Below the pieces are notes generated by a model. That model had not been told where the DNA came from. It was given only the letters and a program-made list of their open reading frames with translations, and made no database searches. Of a stretch of 64,000 bases of DNA, positions 1 to 55,657 are shown in pieces (the stretch's first letter is position 1; each line of letters starts with the position of its first letter). Source of the stretch: Ascaris suum (lineage: Eukaryota; Nematoda; Chromadorea; Rhabditida; Ascarididae); the NCBI GenBank assembly GCA_013433145.1, contig CM024179.1, forward strand, positions 9,087,300-9,151,299. The letters are read 5' to 3'. Made by a program: the position numbers and the translations under genes.

Positions 1-457
1 TCTTTCTCCTCTAGCATAAGATCCCTTTTTGTCTCGCTCAGGTATATCATTTAACTGATGATAAGTACTGTGCTTTGTATACTGTTTTGGTGTACTCTAC
101 TGATATACTGTACTGTACTGATGACAAATGCTGTATAAAAGCATTACCTGAGCGCCTTTAATTAAAATTTGATATTCACTCAAGTATAATTTTTGTCTAC
201 GATATTAAAAACTCCTAATTATAATCTCCGTTTGAAATTGATTTTTGTCAAGACAGACCTGTGAAGTCCACAACTTAATGAGTATATGCAATAGTATACA
301 GTATGCTTTTTAAAGTAATCGCTGAATGTACAATTTTTGCGATAAAGCATTTCGCCTATTTATCTCATTGTTTCCATTTTGCGTCGCATTCTGAAAGTCC
401 GTTATTTCTATAGATATTAGACTGTAAGAGGGAGAATGCCTCTATGCTTATTTCCAG
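1..457. other. sequence before first recognised cyclase exon
   Basis: No exon, RNA gene or clear repeat was recognised here. It should be intron or upstream sequence of the guanylyl cyclase gene, because the first exon seen begins in the middle of the ligand-binding domain after a normal acceptor (ttccag, ending at 457). The start codon and signal peptide may lie outside the window. Confidence 0.5.
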
Positions 458-21272
<20,815 letters not shown>

Positions 21273-22667
21273 AGTAGAAGAAATCTGCGTTGGCTTCAAT
21301 GTGATCTATCGCTTAGTGCAATGATAACGGCTTGAGATCTACGTATGATAATGAAAGATTTATGCACTAATCGAAATGTCTATGATATCTAATTGTTCCG
21401 TTATGAAAGTGTATGTTCCATATTTCTTTTCTATTTAAGTGTGCAACAATATTATTTTACAAGAAAACGCCCCATATCCACTTTTCAGAAATTCGAAAAT
21501 AGAAATCTCACTATTATTTTTCGCAGATATAGTCTTGGCAGGATCTGACAGCGTCGGTCAGTCTGTTTATATGTATGTCTTTGTCTGTCTACGGTACACT
21601 ACCGGAAGCTGAAAGGTGTAAAGTCTTGCAAATTTGATCGATGATGCGAGAAGGATTGAACATATCTAAGCTCTCAACGTTAATCGTTGAACTATTTGAT
21701 TAGTTAACGCTGGCTAACACTTAATTTCGAAGACACTCATTTCTTGGCCCATAAGAACTGATGATGAGCTTGGCTCATTTCAGCATTACTAACTATGATT
21801 CAATGAGAGCTTTATCGTAATCGAGAATATACTTTTAATGTACTTTCTGCAAAAGAAAAAATTTAATCAGTTTAAAAGTATTGGTTATGTTTTATTGCCA
21901 CATTTATTTCAGTAGTCCATTCATTTTTTTTCTCGCCAATTATATTGCAATGTTGTGTTTTTTTTTTTGCTTTTTTTTCTTTTTTGATGAAGGGAACATT
22001 AAAAAAAAAACTTTGATCATTTCAATGTGTCAATGATACGTTTCGGCAATATTTTTCCACTATCTATGATCGACGATAATATCGCTATTGAGAATTCTCT
22101 AAAATTCATCCATCCATTTCTCTTTCAAATTGTTTGCTAGTTTTAAGAATAGAAAGAAAAAAATTCATACATAATAGAAATTCTTTTTCTAACAATTAAA
22201 TTTCTATAATATTTATTCTATACTTTTATTATTAAATATTATGGTTATTTTATTATATAATATTGATATATAATATATATCAAAATAAATATATGTGATA
22301 TTAAATTGATATAATTTCATTGATTAAAATATATGAAAAAATTTTCTTTAAATTATTATGCATTTATATTTTAATGTGGACTATTCAAGAACATAAACGA
22401 ATAAAAAACTTTATTTCATCTACATTTTTTTTATGCCGAAAAAGTTCCAACTATCAGTTAAATTTTGATTCGATTATATCATCACGCGCAAATATTTCAT
22501 TAATAATGAGGCGGCGTCATCGTTTAATCTATACTTTATTAAATTAGAAGTGTTAGACCTGTTTATTGCATTATTATATTGGAATTTCACGCATTACCGC
22601 TATTAATGACGTAATTCTGTCTTTGTGAATTCCCTTTATGAATAACGTTGGAGTTTGAGTTGTAGTT

Positions 22668-22727
22668 TTAAGTTGGAGCTTAGAGCGTTAAGTTGGAGCT
22701 TATTGCCTTAAGTTGGAGCTTATAGCT
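22668..22727. repeat. 20-bp tandem repeat, three copies
   Basis: Unit TTAAGTTGGAGCTTAKWGCS at 22668, 22688 and 22708, differing only in the last few bases. Confidence 0.9.
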
Positions 22728-23214
22728 TCAAGCAGGTCTTATGAAATTCTCTCATTGGTAAGCATACTCACAACATACGCTCATATCACATCTTTAAAAA
22801 AGAGATTCACTATTGTTTTTGTTTAATTTTTTTTTTCTCTCAATTTGGACAATTTTTTTTTTGCGAATTTATCTTTTCAAAAATTACAAGTATTATGTTT
22901 GAAAATGAATAACCTAAATTGGTCATTTTTTAAATTGTTATGTAAAATTTAGGGATTACTAAAAATAAAATGAATGAGAAATTAAAAGATTAAATGTGAA
23001 GGTGAAATAAGGTGAAAATAGGATTTAAAAAAAAGATATAGATTATCATGAGGTGATAATTTTTGTGAAAATTTAACACCCTTAACAATAAGATTATCAC
23101 TGTAATGTAGGTAATGCTGCAAATGTGTTTTCATTGAATCATTTCATTGTCATATGCAAATCGTTGACCAACTAGGTTAAAGTCTTTTATGTAGTATAAT
23201 GTTGGCAAATATTT

Positions 23215-23302
23215 TCGAGTAAATTTACAGGTAAGTTGATAAATATTTTTGAATAAGTTTCCAGGTAAGTTGAATATTTTGGAGTAAGTTTCCAGGTAAG
23301 TC
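23215..23302. repeat. about 30-bp repeat, three copies each with CAGGTAAGT
   Basis: Three copies of (G)AATAAGTTTCCAGGTAAGTTGA-like sequence ending at about 23240, 23283 and 23301. Each contains a perfect 5' splice-site consensus. Confidence 0.8.
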
Positions 23303-23609
23303 TTGATCGAATTTTGACGAGAGATAGAAGTTTCGCATTTTCATCTTCTCACCTTTTAAAAGAATCACAAGAAGTTGCAAAAGATAATATCAAAGGTATA
23401 TTCTGTTAGAATGCTCCTTTTTTTGCATTTTATATCACATATGCAACATTGGTAAACATATTGTAGCAAAACTGAACTTTCGTGCAAATTAAGTTTGTCT
23501 AAGATTTGAGGTGATGGTATATTATTTTCTAACGCCGCATTCACTAGAAATTACTAAGTACAACGCATAGGGCTTATTGCATTCAGGATTGTAAACATTT
23601 TTGCAACTT

Positions 23610-23692
23610 GAGTTTGGCAATCATATTTTTGCAATTTGCAATCTGTTTCTTTTTGCAATTTGTAATTTTTTGCAATTTTTTTTTGCAATAGG
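23610..23692. repeat. TTTTTGCAA(TTTG) repeat
   Basis: At least six spaced copies of TTTTTGCAA or TTTGCAATTTG. A similar cluster (TTTGCAATTTG, TTTGTAAAG) is present at about 14440-14480. Confidence 0.75.
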
Positions 23693-24592
23693 AGCATCCA
23701 CAGCTTTGAGTCTTGTTCCCTCACCAATCTAAATTAATTTGATAGTAAGAGAGTGTCGCTGTCTCTTATTCTACAAAAAAAAAAGAAATTTTATTTCTAA
23801 CCATCGTGCAACTAACCTATCGGCAAGTTGTTTCATTCCCGAAGGAGCTGAACGAGCAACGTTCAAATAAAAAAGCTCCTCTAACGGGTCGACTTTTGTA
23901 TTGCTACGTGCTTCTTAACGTTAAGGAGATTGCATTTAATGTCTCGAGCTTAGGTAGCTGGAGTAACTAGTGACGTTTTTCGTTGCTATGAGAGCCTTTC
24001 AGATAGCTCTAGGACCAAAACATCGGGTTATTTATTGAAATATATATCACATTTCCAATAGCCATTAGCTGCAAATACTTTCAGCTTCATTTTTTTTGCA
24101 ATTATAGCTATATTGTGTAAGATTTTCTGGACTTTTCTGGAGTCAACCATACATCCGGATGTAAGATTGCACCATGGAACGGATTCGAAGCTATGCTTTG
24201 AGAGTCGCCTAACTGAAATGGTGTTGAAGCACTCCGTTTAAGGACAAATTCAGGATTGTGTCGTTAGAAAAAAAAAGAGCTTTTCGGCCAAAAATGGACC
24301 CCAATACACCCATCTGGAGAGTATAGTTGAGGAGGAGCGGTCAACTTGGAAGTGGCGTTGAGCCATCCTGCTGGAATACAGTCGAAACTACTCGATATGG
24401 AATCGAAACGACAGCAAAAAAAAAAAAACAATCATCGTTAACTAACAACTAAATTTTTTGCCACTAATCTACAACAGCTTCAAAGTAGCCGATAAAAGAC
24501 AATGAATTTCGCCAAACTAAAAAAAAGAGGTCGCTAGCGCCGAAACGGAAATTGAAAGCAGCGAAATTGTTTGACGGCACGTTGGGAATTGT

Positions 24593-24650
24593 GTATGTAT
24601 GTATGTGAGTGTGTGTATGTGTGTGTTTGTGTGTGTGTATGTATGTATGT
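24593..24650. repeat. (TG)n / (TATG)n tract
   Basis: TG-rich simple repeat about 190 bases before the receptor start codon; the Val/Cys ORFs over it and the His/Thr ORF opposite are artefacts. Confidence 0.9.
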
Positions 24651-24835
24651 GCCACATGCAATTGCGGCACAAAATTGGATTTGCTCAAGTGCGCTTCAGC
24701 CATCGTCACTCACATATATTTGCACGCACAAGCGGGGTATACACCTCTTCGTTTCTTAAAGCTACCATTTGCACCGGAACGACGCCTAATCCATATACAC
24801 CATTTTTCGAGTGTAGCATCACTTCATTCTCAACA

Positions 24836-44158
<19,323 letters not shown>

Positions 44159-44212
44159 GGATATCCTTTTCAAAATATTTCATAGCGTTATCCCTATATT
44201 GTTAGAGGCAAA

Positions 44213-44218
44213 AATAAA
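44213..44218 (+). terminator. probable poly(A) signal of glutamate receptor
   Basis: AATAAA 55 bases after the receptor stop codon. No other AATAAA is as close. Confidence 0.6.
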
Positions 44219-45646
44219 TGCCATCTAGAGGGTATATCGTTATTATGGAGTTCATCGACGATTTGCCAACTCTTTGATGATTTCGTTATTGAGTCGAAAA
44301 TCGGTCACAAGGATACAAGCACGATCGATCACTGCCACCTGCAAATAATGATACGTGTATCCACTCTTTCAATCTCATTGCAGTTTTTACAATTGCTGTA
44401 TAATATTTATTTTCGTCTTTTTTAATGACAGCAGCATAAATCTATTAGATTCTATTGAATGGAATAAAATAGCATCATCTATGTTGAGATATTTGGTTGT
44501 AGGCAATTATTTAGATGCAAATTTCTGTGAAAAGTTACTATGGAAATTGAATCATATGCAAATTTCCACATATTCATTGTGGAAATCAAATAACTCAAGA
44601 CGTGTTTAAATGTTTCAGAAATATTAGAGATGCAGATAATACTGCAAACTTATATTCTTTGGTTCCGTTTTGATGGTCATTCATTTGCACTAAAGGTTTA
44701 AGCATTCAAGAAGACCACTACAGTATTCGCAATCGTCACTATTGTATTTACCATACCGATGTACCACCTGTGCTGTTATTAGGAATACCTTCTCATATCA
44801 TACCTTTGTGAAGGTCTATTGCGCATTTTAATGCTCATATTGTTAAATCATTTCAAGTGGTATGATTGTATTGAGGATTGATCTAATTGTAAATTTTTTT
44901 TCAATCATTTTTTAAAAAATCACTTTCAATGAAGATATTCGATTTACGAAGAGAAACAAATATATCAAACAAGTTCGTGTGGTTATTTCTAATGTATTTA
45001 TTTGCACACTTTTAAACGATCGTAAAAATTTAGCTTATTCGATGAAAACGAGATAACTCTATATTGGATAGCAAGTTTGCTTTACTATCATAATATCAAA
45101 TATTAATCATTTTTCTATAAAACATTTCCAAATCCATTAAATGCGAAGTTTTTAGGTAATAAAGAATGCTCACAAAACAAATGCTAATATTTAGATAATA
45201 AAATATATGTTTTAAATGTAAGAGACGAAGTGCTATAGACCTATTTAAAAGTCCATGCTGATAGCTTCTATAAATCATAGCATTCGAAAATGATCATTTC
45301 GTTGTGGAAAAATTTTTGAGAGGGTTTATTCTAAGAATATTCGGATTTTTTTACCAGTTAGATGTTGTGTTTATATGAAATGCAAATTCAAAGTAAAAGA
45401 GGATAACAAATGACTTATGAACGAAAGATATGATAACATATAAACAATAAACTAACTAGGATCATAGATTTAAGATTAAAGACTATAGTAAAGTAATCAG
45501 TAAATCCTCAACAAGAAATAAGCGAGATAATATGGAAATGATGTATGAATAAAGAGATGCAGAAATTGATCTACAGGTAAGTAAGGTACACTATTTGAAA
45601 TTTGAAACTAAAAAAAAAAACTTATTTGAAGCATTGAATGAATTAC
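44219..45646. other. intergenic region between convergent genes
   Basis: About 1.4 kb after the receptor poly(A) signal. No plus-strand coding sequence was recognised. It should hold the last exon and 3' UTR of the minus-strand BPI-like gene; a weak candidate end is at 44901-44949. Confidence 0.5.
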
Positions 45647-45796
45647 CTTTGTTTTGAGTAGTCTAAAAATTGGATGAATTGGTATCGGCACACCATCTTT
45701 GAGTGCATCATTAACGATTTTTTGCATAATTTCACGACCAAGTAGACCTGCATCGTCAAGTTCGTCTTGTTGTAAAGCGACAGAATTTAGCGATTT
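45647..45796 (-). CDS. BPI-like exon (near C-terminus)
   Basis: Acceptor tttttgcag. Encodes KSLNSVALQQDELDDAGLLG, REIMQKIVNDALKDGVPIPI and HPIFRLLKTK, the conserved 'l...l..G.piP......l' ending of BPI C-terminal domains. Donor AAG|gtaatt, phase 0, so a short last exon follows. Confidence 0.92.
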
Positions 45797-48700
45797 CTGC
45801 AAAAATTGATTCACACATGCAATTAGCATCTTTGCAATATCGAAGGTAGTCTGATTTCCGATGGATTTTTTCTTGCCTATATATGTCGCAATTATGAATA
45901 TTCGTCGATGATTGCATATATCGGTCTATCGGCTTATTCTTATTTCCATGTTCATCTGACCGTCTTGCTAGACGAATCTTGCATATTCAATGTTAGTTAG
46001 TCCAGCGATCGTTGACTTAATCACAGGCAAATTTGCATATTTTTGATGATGCTAATCCCAATGGCCATTCAAATCAGTTGTACGTCATTTTTGATGGCTT
46101 CCCTATTAGTACCTGTGACATTTATTTATTGCGCATATAACAGTGCTATATGCTTGTTATAAAATATAAGCTTGTCTTATATGCTATAAGTCAGTGAAAA
46201 CATGTCAACATATCACTTGCGGTAATCTGTATTTGCGAGCATGTAGAATGTATAACAAAATGAAAGAATAAAATGTAGATTGTGTAATAATGGAAAAAAA
46301 CATAAGCAATTTGTGAAACTTTTGAGCCTGTTCACGTTGATTCTAGAATTAGTGATTTCCATTGCTCTAACGATTCATTGTCGCCATCCTCAACTAAATA
46401 ATTGAAGATATTATTTGTAAATTAAAAATTAAAATCGAGTAAAATTTCTATTAACTGTCAAAAAATTTCCTAATGATCAGAAAGTAAAGGTGGAGAAATT
46501 TGCGATCAAAAAATAGAGTTTTGGCAAATTGCCGAATATTGCGTTTCAATTTTTCATTCTTGTTTATGCAGCGAAAAACAATTTAAAAAATGGTTACATG
46601 AATGATATTCAAAACAAAAGAAAAGACAGGGAAATTACCAAGTGAATTTTTTCGAGCGATAGCTTTGATTTAAGAATGGTTCCAACCATTCGAAATTTTG
46701 CTAGTGCTTCGATTTCAATAGCCATTTCACCTACTCGTTTCTCCACTCCTCGATCGTCAATCGCCCAAACGGCTATATGACCATTCATAGCGAAGAACGC
46801 ACCTCAATGTTTCGGATATTCATCCATTATTTTGATTATTACAGAAGTTTAACTTATTTTAAAATTCTTTTTGCCTCAAATTAATTTGCTTAAGTTAGTC
46901 ATCCATGAAGCCCCAAATACGGATCACCAATATGTTTGGATCGTGGAAAATTTCCGTCGTCGCATATATTTTGTTCGATTAGAGATTGAGGAAAACCTTG
47001 TAAATAAATTAAGCTGATTGAGGAAAACTAACCTTGATTACCACTTCGAAAAATAATAGCAGGCGGTTGAGCACTGCTAAAAATCATTGCAATCCCTCGA
47101 TTAGGATGGAAATGCCTAAGCGTTGGAAGCAAATCACCAAGGCAAAACAATGGACCAGAAGTGAAACCACAAGTTGTCCTCATAACAGGGCCAAGTTGAG
47201 GTGTACTTGGATCGACACGAGTATTAAACAGTCCAATCCTTTAAAAGAGGAAGAATACATAAACTAGATAAATAATATTCATTGAAGACTATTCAAAGGT
47301 TAATGATATCACATTAAATTGCTATCTGGAATAACTAAATTGCTTTTAGCATTATGTTAGTGTAAAGGTTGATTGACCTTGCCATTTAGTATAAATTTTT
47401 GAAATCTTTTAGAAATGCGATATATTTTTTAATGGTTTCGAATGTTTGAAAATTTTTTCCACACAATCAAATTATTTTAATAAATATGATTACTATGATT
47501 GAAAAAAAAATTTCGATTATAATTTTAAAAAATATCCATATAATGTAAACATTGGAAAAAAAATAAAATAAAATTACAGCTTCTTGAAGGGAATTACAGC
47601 TTCAATTTTATTCAACAAAAATGGTAAGCTTTTTATGTCAAGTTTTCTAGCAATTGCATTCGTCAATTAAATTCGACAAAATCATAAATATTGAAGAAAG
47701 GATTAGCTGTCGAGCAATCTAATTGAAAACTTGCTTGTGACCATGATGCATGAGAGAGTTAGGCACGAAATCCGAGATGACCATATGAAGCATCGCAGTG
47801 GAATTTTTGAGCGCTGGTGGCAACTCTACTGGTACAGATCCAAAAGGAGTACCACCTTTACCATCGATCGACACCTCACCGCTACTATTGAACTCGACGC
47901 CATAAGGACTCGTTATTGGATCGGTCAGCATTCCGTAGTCGAGAAGTAAATTACTCGCACGACTCTGAACTGCATAAAATTAGATGGACACATGTACATT
48001 GGCAGAAGAAAGGGAGGAGGAGGAACGAAAGGGAGAGGGAACGGAGGAAGAAGGCGAAACTGAACGGAGAGGGAACCACATCAAAAGAGGGTCAAGATTT
48101 GGGAACTAATCATTAGTAGCCTATGATTAGATTCATAGATTTAATATTTTACATGAATAATTCGTAAAGTATAATACAAAATAGCTGAAGCAGAAAGTGT
48201 GACCTTAGGATTATCGAGGTTATTTTTCCAGGAATTGCATATAGTTAGCTCCTGAACTAGGAAGTATGCGATAGTTTCGTTTGGATTTCACCTCGTCACC
48301 CTAGTCTTTTCGATGAATATGAAAACGAGTGGAAAAAATGTTCTAGAGGAAGTATGTTCTTGTCATCTTTAAAGGATATATGCAAATTTTTTAAAAATGC
48401 AAAGCTTTTATTATATTCAAATACACGCGTTTAGTATCATATTATGCCCCCAACGTTTAAAAATATTATCGGCGTTTTTACTATCCTAGTAGTGAGGCTA
48501 GCAAATGTTGCACATATAAATATAGGAATACATGGATATGATCTTATTTTAATGCGATTTGTAATGGAAAATTAGGCAAAGTGCATAAAAGATCTTCACT
48601 TTGCTAGATGACCGACCGCTTGCATAAATACTCAACGAAATATGTTTCTAATTAACATTAGACCACAGAATAAATGAGCCTATTCTATTTGGTGATCATC

Positions 48701-51700
48701 TTAAGTTGAGAATATATTTATTAAATTTAAAATTTTATCATTGTAATTGTATTATTCGCACACCGATATTATTGAATAGTGGAATGATATAACACATATA
48801 CATATAGTTGTAAACGCCTTGGAAGTAAGGGAAAATTCATCTATTTTAGCAATATATTGAAAAAAAAATGCTCATCCATTGTTTTTGAAAAAAAAAGTTG
48901 ATTAAGAGCTTCAAAAAAAAAGTAAAAGCTTAATGAAATTCACCAAATTAAAGCTATCGATGAGAGCAATTAACGATTCGGGTGCACGACGTGCTCGCCT
49001 AAAACAAGCATTAAATTCTATGCATGAAAAATTACTCAAAAAATGTGAATTATTTTCGATATGAGGTATTAAACAATTTTTCTCAGCAATAAAATTCATA
49101 TCAATTTCAAGGAAAATAAATATATATTATTACCGAGACCATCTCCATCATTATTTATTTAATCCACATCATTGCTCTTCCATTTCCAATTATGAGAGCA
49201 CTAAAGCAATGATCGAAGTAATCCAATATCTTATGATATACTTTTCATTAATCATGCGCGTTCAGATTTCAACGATTAAATCAATATCACCATTGAGGAA
49301 ATGAATGCTATTAGCTTTAAAAAAAAAAACGAATAAAATTTCATCAATTTCTTTAATTGCAAACAAAGATGATGTGCAATTATTTGGAAAATTTCAATAA
49401 AAAACATATCAATTTTAATGTAATAGAAAAAAAAATCTCAGAATTTTTCAACACTATAAAATTCATTTAGCTATCAAAGAAAAATTTTTCAAAAATTTAA
49501 TCGTAGTTTCTTTTTTTTCATTATATAAACTTGGTATAAGATGTAGTAATTATTGTCGATTATGATTTCTTTAAGAAATATTTTCATCAAAATTTTGCAT
49601 CTATCAGCAAATTTATTAGAATATTTGAATGGGAAAATACGATTGAGGGGGGGGGGGGAGGGGTTTCAAAAATTTATTAATTATATTGCCAATTATTAGA
49701 GAAAGATTGCATTTTATAAAATGATGGAAAGAAAAGGAAAGAAAATGACCCTCGTATGGAGGAATTATAATTCCTTAATGATTTCCTATGTGAGAGCATA
49801 TTAGCTCTTGTAATCTCGGCTAATGAAATTGAGGATGGCATCTGCATAAGGCGTTCGTTGATCTTTGATTTGATTATCCATCTAGCATGGTCACATAACG
49901 ATGTTCCAACTAGATGGGGTGCTTCCTTTAATAATGATTCCTGCAATATATCCTCAGTTATGGAAAATTTAGGCCTGAAACAGAAAACTTCTTCTGGAAG
50001 CAATTTGAAAAAGAAAGAACATTCAACTCCATTGAGAACAGCCTAAGCACCAAGAAATGCGTTTCGATAGTACTGAAAGATTTGACCGCACGATTAGAAT
50101 TTAACCAGATTCTATTTAACAGCGGCTAGTTTCTATACCGATGTGAGATTATGTTGTCGAAAAAGGACAATTTCAAATTAGAAAGAAATGGGAAGCCGAT
50201 TTCCAATGAAACATGACTCTGAATTTTAGTTGGGAGGGATCCATATCTTAATGACAGAGAAATCTCAATTCTAAGGATCTAAATTCCAAAGGGAGGAATA
50301 TACATTCAAAGGAGGTGGGAAACTGTTTTCTAATAAGAGGGGAATCTAAATTTTAAGGAATGATAATTTCACTTTTAATCAGAGAGCAAAAAGTCTTCTC
50401 AACTCCATATCAAATTCGCTTCTTATTTAAACCAATAAGCAATTTCTAACGTTGTTATGTTTATTGCATATCATAACGCTTACGGCTGTAATGATCTTAA
50501 TCTCAGAGCTGCAAATTAATCTCAGAAAATTTTCTTTGCAACTTTTAAATAGTAATGTCCTCCCCCAAACCCCTCCCCCATTACATCAAACATTTTACTG
50601 AAAGAGGTCCTTGTAAATCAACCAGTAATTGGACTGGTCATGGCGATAGATGTTCAAAGGCTGATGACTATGTGAAGAAAGGAGGACATTGGGGGTGGGG
50701 ACATAGGATGTAGATAAGTCATTTTTGGTAGAATGTCATTTAATCGATGCGGTAAAACTAAAAAAGTTTATACCTAATCACATCATAAATTTCATAACCA
50801 GAGGACATCACCACATGATCGACAATATACACACTAAACTTCATTCTTAAAGCTTTCCACTTGCGCGAATTGAAAATCCGAACAAGCAAATATAAACTTG
50901 TGCACAAACACATAAAAATGACGACTGTAATTCAACGCTGAAAAAAAAAATCACAAAAGAGTTCAAAAAATTGTTGGCAAAATCTTACCTGTACAAAAGA
51001 ACTCATATTTACAGGTAATAGCTCACCGCAAGCTATCACATAAGGAGCGGTTGTGTCAACCCGACACTCATGTACATTTATAAGCGGTGATCCATTCGTA
51101 CCTTTTTGCACTCGAACAATTACATTCAATCGGGTTTGCTCTGAACGAATTGTGCATCGCCCATTCACGAACGCTTCAGAGATATTTTCTGCTCGTAGAT
51201 TTGACTCTATACTAAAATGCATATTTCTTACAGTAGATTCATTCAAAGATTATCCACATATATGATCCCAACGACAGCAAATATGAAAATATATTAACAA
51301 ATAGCATAACGCTCCAGGCACCTTGATATGAAACGCGATTTTTGTAGTCACATCAACTACGCTGATCGACAATAGGAATATACAGAATTAATTTTATAAG
51401 TTTCTTGAATAGTAAAATATATCGCGGCTAAAGATTTGCTAATCAATTGTAATTGATCGGTTGTTTCGAGTCTAACATATTTCCATAGAAAGCCTATTAA
51501 ATCCACATTTTATTCTGCCATTTAGGCAAGAAAAAAAATTTGCATATGTAAATTCGATGTCTTTTCCTTCTGCCCTCCCTCTATATGCCATCGTATGTTC
51601 ATAAAAGAGAACGGAAACTATACTTAACAGATTTGCCGTCAAATTATATAAATTACAGATGCTTTTTTGGTTGGATTTTATGAATTACTTGGCTGTATAA

Positions 51701-52451
51701 AAAAATAACTTCAAATTCGATGAGCATATTTAAGTCAAACGTTAAGAAGATATTCACTCATCATTTGCAATGCGATAGAAGGGTCGGTGTTCGTATAGAA
51801 TAAAATTTTTTCTTCAAGTGATACAATTGGAAACCGTATAACGTCGAGTGAAACCCAATGAGGTTTTCATAAATATTTTGAAGAAAGTTTTTAATTAAAG
51901 AATATTTATTGAGAAGGAAATGTTATTTAAGGCCATGTAGTAGATCAAAAAAAAAACATACTTCACACTTTCGATATCGAGTATAGTAAAAGTCTAAACG
52001 AACAAAAAAAATATTCTAGGCTAATTATTCTATACAATATTATGTAAATATTCGACGCGGCTCGCTTATTGGAGAAACGCGAAACAAAGAAGAAAGAGAC
52101 AGATAGCTGTCTTGAAACGTAAATTATGAGTTTCATTCGTTGATATGCTTCTCGAAGTCTATAAAATGCGGCATATTTGAGAGGGGGCTGATTAATAGAA
52201 GAAAATCGACAATACATTTTGAGAGTTCATATAATGGATGAGTGCTCATTTTCGAGGTGGATGAATTTTATAATAGGATCAAAATATTGTTTTCGTATGA
52301 AATCCAAGGAAAAAAACATTGCTAACGATATTGTAAAATTGCGCATCGAAACGATAACGGTGTCCAATTGATGCTGATTAACGTCCACATGTTTTGGCTC
52401 GCTAGCTGTCAATAAGCGTATTTTTTCGATCATAATTGAAGCGTTACCGAT
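45647..52451 (-). CDS. BPI/LBP/CETP-family lipid-binding protein, eight exons joined, both ends incomplete
   Basis: Secreted or luminal protein of the bactericidal/permeability-increasing, lipopolysaccharide-binding and lipid-transfer family, with two barrel domains that bind lipid. Exons in transcript order: 52451-52318, 51211-50989, 49940-49750, 48998-48944, 47964-47735, 47238-47042, 46802-46639, 45796-45647. The phases agree throughout and total 1344 nt (448 codons). The N-terminal barrel carries KGTNGSPLINVHECRVDT and, 30-50 residues on, TSLCDHARWIIKSKIN, matching the cysteine pair that forms the family disulfide. The C-terminal barrel carries FVPNSLMHHGHK-IGLFNTRVD, GPVMRTTCGFTSGPLFCLGD and the near-terminal LKDGVPIPIHPIFRLLKTK. 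The intron 47734-47239 needs a GC donor. The signal-peptide exon and the last exon were not identified. Whether it binds LPS or another lipid cannot be told. Confidence 0.85.
46639..46802 (-). CDS. BPI-like exon (C-terminal barrel)
   Basis: Acceptor acattgag, phase 1. Encodes FFAMNGHIAVWAIDDRGVEK, then VGEMAIEIEALAKFRMVGTI and KLSLEKIHL. Donor TTG|gtaatt. Confidence 0.9.
47042..47238 (-). CDS. BPI-like exon (C-terminal barrel)
   Basis: Acceptor cttttaaag, phase 2. Encodes IGLFNTRVDPSTPQLGPVMR, CGFTSGPLFCLGDLLPTLRH and SSAQPPAIIFRS. Donor g|gtaatc, phase 1. Confidence 0.9.
47735..47964 (-). CDS. BPI-like exon (C-terminal barrel start)
   Basis: Acceptor cagttcag, phase 0. Encodes LLLDYGMLTDPITSPYGVEF, SIDGKGGTPFGSVPVELPPA and HMVISDFVPNSLMHHGH. 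Ends CACAA|gcaagt: a GC donor with otherwise perfect consensus; the next GT would break the frame. Confidence 0.87.
48000..48092. repeat. purine-rich tract in BPI-like intron
   Basis: GA-rich, about 90 bases, between the 55-nt exon and the exon at 47964. The plus-strand Arg/Lys ORF across it is compositional. Confidence 0.8.
48944..48998 (-). CDS. BPI-like exon, 55 nt linker
   Basis: Acceptor ttgttttag, donor TTG|gtgaat. Encodes RARRAPESLIALIDSFNL between the two barrels. The neighbours cannot be joined in frame without it. It contains an RARR furin-like site. Confidence 0.7.
49750..49940 (-). CDS. BPI-like exon (N-terminal barrel end)
   Basis: Acceptor atattgcag. Encodes ESLLKEAPHLVGTSLCDHAR, WIIKSKINERLMQMPSSISL and AEITRANMLSHRKSL. 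Donor gg|gtcatt, phase 2, is weak but gives the frame of the next exon. Confidence 0.82.
50989..51211 (-). CDS. BPI-like exon (N-terminal barrel)
   Basis: Acceptor gcattttag. Encodes IESNLRAENISEAFVNGRCT, VIVRVQKGTNGSPLINVHEC and IACGELLPVNMSSFVQ. Donor CAG|gtaaga, phase 0. Confidence 0.9.
52318..52451 (-). CDS. BPI-like exon (N-terminal barrel, first recognised)
   Basis: Acceptor ctatttcag, phase 0. Encodes IGNASIMIEKIRLLTASEPK, then HQLDTVIVSMRNFTISLA. Donor at|gttttt, phase 2, fits the next exon. Assignment rests mainly on frame continuity and the 'n.i.....nf.i.l' pattern. Confidence 0.65.

Positions 52452-55657
<3,206 letters not shown>

Larger units (their letters stand above)
21273..24835. 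other. intergenic region between cyclase and glutamate receptor
   Basis: No coding exon recognised in about 3.5 kb. It contains poly-T tracts, the 20-bp tandem repeat at 22668-22727, a CAGGTAAGT-containing repeat at 23228-23300, TTTTTGCAA repeats near 23600-23690 and a TG-rich tract just before the receptor start. The short ORF at 22320 has AT-rich composition and no recognisable similarity. The receptor promoter presumably lies here. Confidence 0.6.

Noticed and set aside
47034..47949. Plus-strand ORFs opposite the BPI-like exons (47034-47267, 47731-47949)
   Set aside because: Shadows of the minus-strand exons, which show the family motifs and splice signals.
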